This document shows positions 13,678 to 15,153 of a stretch of DNA of 15,153 nt, one piece after another (positions within the stretch are counted from its first letter, which is position 1; each line of letters opens with the position of its first letter). The notes under the pieces are model-generated. The model had not been told where the DNA came from. It saw nothing but the letters and a program-made list of their open reading frames with translations, and did not search any database. The position numbers were made by a program, and so were the translations under genes. The stretch comes from Hydrogenophilales bacterium RIFOXYD1_FULL_62_11 (GTDB lineage Bacteria; Pseudomonadota; Gammaproteobacteria; Burkholderiales; Thiobacillaceae), in the NCBI GenBank assembly GCA_001802655.1, contig MGZO01000094.1:64373-79525 (forward strand). Direction: 5' to 3'.

Positions 13678-15153
13678 GTCCGCGCCGGCGGCGGATGTCA
13701 GCGATCAGCCCCTGGGTGGAGCTGTCGTGCTCGCCGACGGCTCGCACCGAGCTCAGGGCGGCACGAATCGGTGGCGCGAGTTGCTTGCCCAGTTCAACGC
13801 CCCATTGGTCGAAGCTGTTGATCTGCCAGACGATGCCCTGCACGAATATTTTGTGCTCATACAGGGCAAGTAGCATGCCCAGAGTATGGGGATCGAGCTT
13901 CTGGTAGAGCAGGGTGTTGCTGGGACGATTGCCGGGGAAAACCTTGTGCGGTGCCAGCGCCTTGGCGGCTTCGCGGCTCATGCCCTGGGCAATCAGTTCG
14001 GCTTCGATCACTGCGCGCGATTTGCCTTTGAGCAGCGCCTCGGATTGCGCCATGCAGTTGGCCAGCAACCATTCGTGTTGATCTGCCAGAGGCGTGTGGT
14101 TCACTGCGGCCATCAGGAAATCGGTCGGGATCAGTCGGGTGCCCTGGTGGATCAGCTCGAAAAACGCGTGCTGGCCGTTGGTGCCGGGCGCACCCCAGAC
14201 GATGGGGCCGGTGTTGTAGTTGACCATGCGGTTGGAACGGGTGACGTTCTTGCCGTTCGACTCCATGTCCAGTTGCTGCAGGAACGGCACCAGCAGTCTT
14301 AGCCGTTGGTCATAGGGAAAAATGCCGTGGGTGTCGGTCCCCCAGAAGTTGGCGTACCAGATGCCCAGCATGCCGAGGATGACCGGCATGTTGGCTTCCA
14401 GCGGCGCTTCCTTGAAATGGACATCCATCGCATGGGCGCCTGCCAGCAGGGCCTGGAAATTGCCCCAGCCGATTTGCAGTGCGATCGACAGGCCTATCGC
14501 CGACCACAGCGAGTAGCGCCCACCTACCCAGTCCCAGAAAATGAACATGTTCTCCGGATCGATGCCGAACGCTTCGACAGCCTCCGCGTTGGTCGACAAG
14601 GCTACAAAATGCCGGGCTACCGCGGCGGGCGCACGCAGCGCCGCCAACAGCCAGGCTTTGGCCGAATTGGCGTTGGCCAGCGTTTCCAGCGTGGTGAAGG
14701 TTTTCGAGGCGACGACGAACAGCGTGGTTTCAGGGTCGAGGTGCTTGAGGGTGGTCGCCAGATGCGCAGGATCCAGATTGGAAACGAAATGTACCTGCAC
14801 GCTTTCCAGCGCGTAATGGTCGAGCGCGGCGCACACCATCGCCGGGCCGAGATCCGAGCCGCCGATGCCGATGTTGACCACGTCGCGGATCGGCTTGCCG
14901 GTATGGCCCCGCCAGTTACCGTTGTGGATGGATTCGACAAAGTGCTGCATCCGCTTGAGCACCAATGAAACCTCGTGCTCGACATCGACGCCTTCCACCA
15001 TCAGCCGCGGACGGGTCGGTGCGCGTAGCGCCACATGCAAAACAGCCCGCTTTTCCGTGAAGTTGATGCGCTCGCCGCTGCACATCGCATTGCGCATCGC
15101 CTCCAGATCGGACTCGCGCGCCAGCTGCATCAGATGCCCCATCGTGTCGGCGG
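13667..15153 (-). CDS. pgi: Glucose-6-phosphate isomerase, 5' end outside the window
   Basis: Interconverts glucose-6-phosphate and fructose-6-phosphate in glycolysis and gluconeogenesis. Numbering from the Met at 15142: NIGIGGSDLGPAM (90-102), SKTFTTLETLANA (146-158), DWVGGRYSLWSAIG (204-217, the PGI signature with Arg209), GTNGQHAF (320-327), His356 and GVELGKQLA (448-456, Lys453). The frame stays open to the window edge and the visible part is 491 residues against about 545 in the family, so some 50 N-terminal residues lie outside; the Met at 15142 is probably internal. The residue normally Glu in WGEPGTNGQH is Ala318 here. The stop overlaps the convergent DUF4139 gene. Confidence 0.95.
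   Translation of the reverse strand, partial: ADTMGHLMQLARESDLEAMRNAMCSGERINFTEKRAVLHVALRAPTRPRLMVEGVDVEHEVSLVLKRMQHFVESIHNGNWRGHTGKPIRDVVNIGIGGSDLGPAMVCAALDHYALESVQVHFVSNLDPAHLATTLKHLDPETTLFVVASKTFTTLETLANANSAKAWLLAALRAPAAVARHFVALSTNAEAVEAFGIDPENMFIFWDWVGGRYSLWSAIGLSIALQIGWGNFQALLAGAHAMDVHFKEAPLEANMPVILGMLGIWYANFWGTDTHGIFPYDQRLRLLVPFLQQLDMESNGKNVTRSNRMVNYNTGPIVWGAPGTNGQHAFFELIHQGTRLIPTDFLMAAVNHTPLADQHEWLLANCMAQSEALLKGKSRAVIEAELIAQGMSREAAKALAPHKVFPGNRPSNTLLYQKLDPHTLGMLLALYEHKIFVQGIVWQINSFDQWGVELGKQLAPPIRAALSSVRAVGEHDSSTQGLIADIRRRRGLST

Noticed and set aside
13678..13700. GC-rich hairpin at the DUF4139/pgi junction as a shared terminator
   Set aside because: The pairing is short and imperfect, has no T run on either side, and lies within the pgi coding sequence.
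14306..14968. Plus-strand open frame of 220 codons opposite pgi
   Set aside because: An antisense shadow in a GC-rich gene; pgi motifs are unambiguous on the other strand.

Overview
The window looks like chromosome of a GC-rich betaproteobacterium. A Thiobacillus-like or related sulfur- or iron-oxidising lineage is my best guess, inferred from a Tat-exported HiPIP next to ordinary housekeeping genes and from the general character of the proteins. No marker here fixes the genus.

Layout. (1) 18-5563, plus strand: a two-gene signalling operon. A membrane hybrid histidine kinase (periplasmic SBP_bac_3 sensor, HisKA, HATPase, two receiver domains, Hpt) overlaps by 4 bp a REC-REC-GGDEF-EAL protein. 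Together they form a self-contained phosphorelay-to-c-di-GMP module. (2) 5564-6003: about 440 bp without a gene, holding the operon terminator, a promoter and a structured leader. (3) 6004-6297: a HiPIP electron carrier with its own terminator. (4) 6384-7133: a small segment bounded by two near-identical copies of a sequence made of the tRNA-Arg 3' end plus its terminator. Inside lies an AT-richer gene for a small secreted DUF4124 protein, but no integrase. (5) 7125-7353, minus strand: tRNA-Arg(ACG) and tRNA-Ser(GCU), each with its own promoter. (6) 7397-12160, minus strand: lysC (aspartokinase), rlmD (23S rRNA m5U1939 methyltransferase), a PolB-type 3'-5' exonuclease and a degenerate EAL-HDOD protein, with gaps of 50, -4 and 47 bp. 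They could be one transcription unit. (7) 12235-13677, plus strand: a secreted DUF4139 protein, divergent from the HDOD gene. (8) 13667-15153, minus strand: pgi, cut by the window edge and overlapping the DUF4139 gene tail to tail by 11 bp.

Most of the window is ordinary. The places worth a second look are the tRNA-Arg-flanked segment, the HiPIP leader (competing helices and a possible H-type pseudoknot), the Glu-to-Ala change at the presumed catalytic base of Pgi, and the kinase/c-di-GMP pair. I saw no CRISPR array, transposase, integrase, defence system or biosynthetic cluster.
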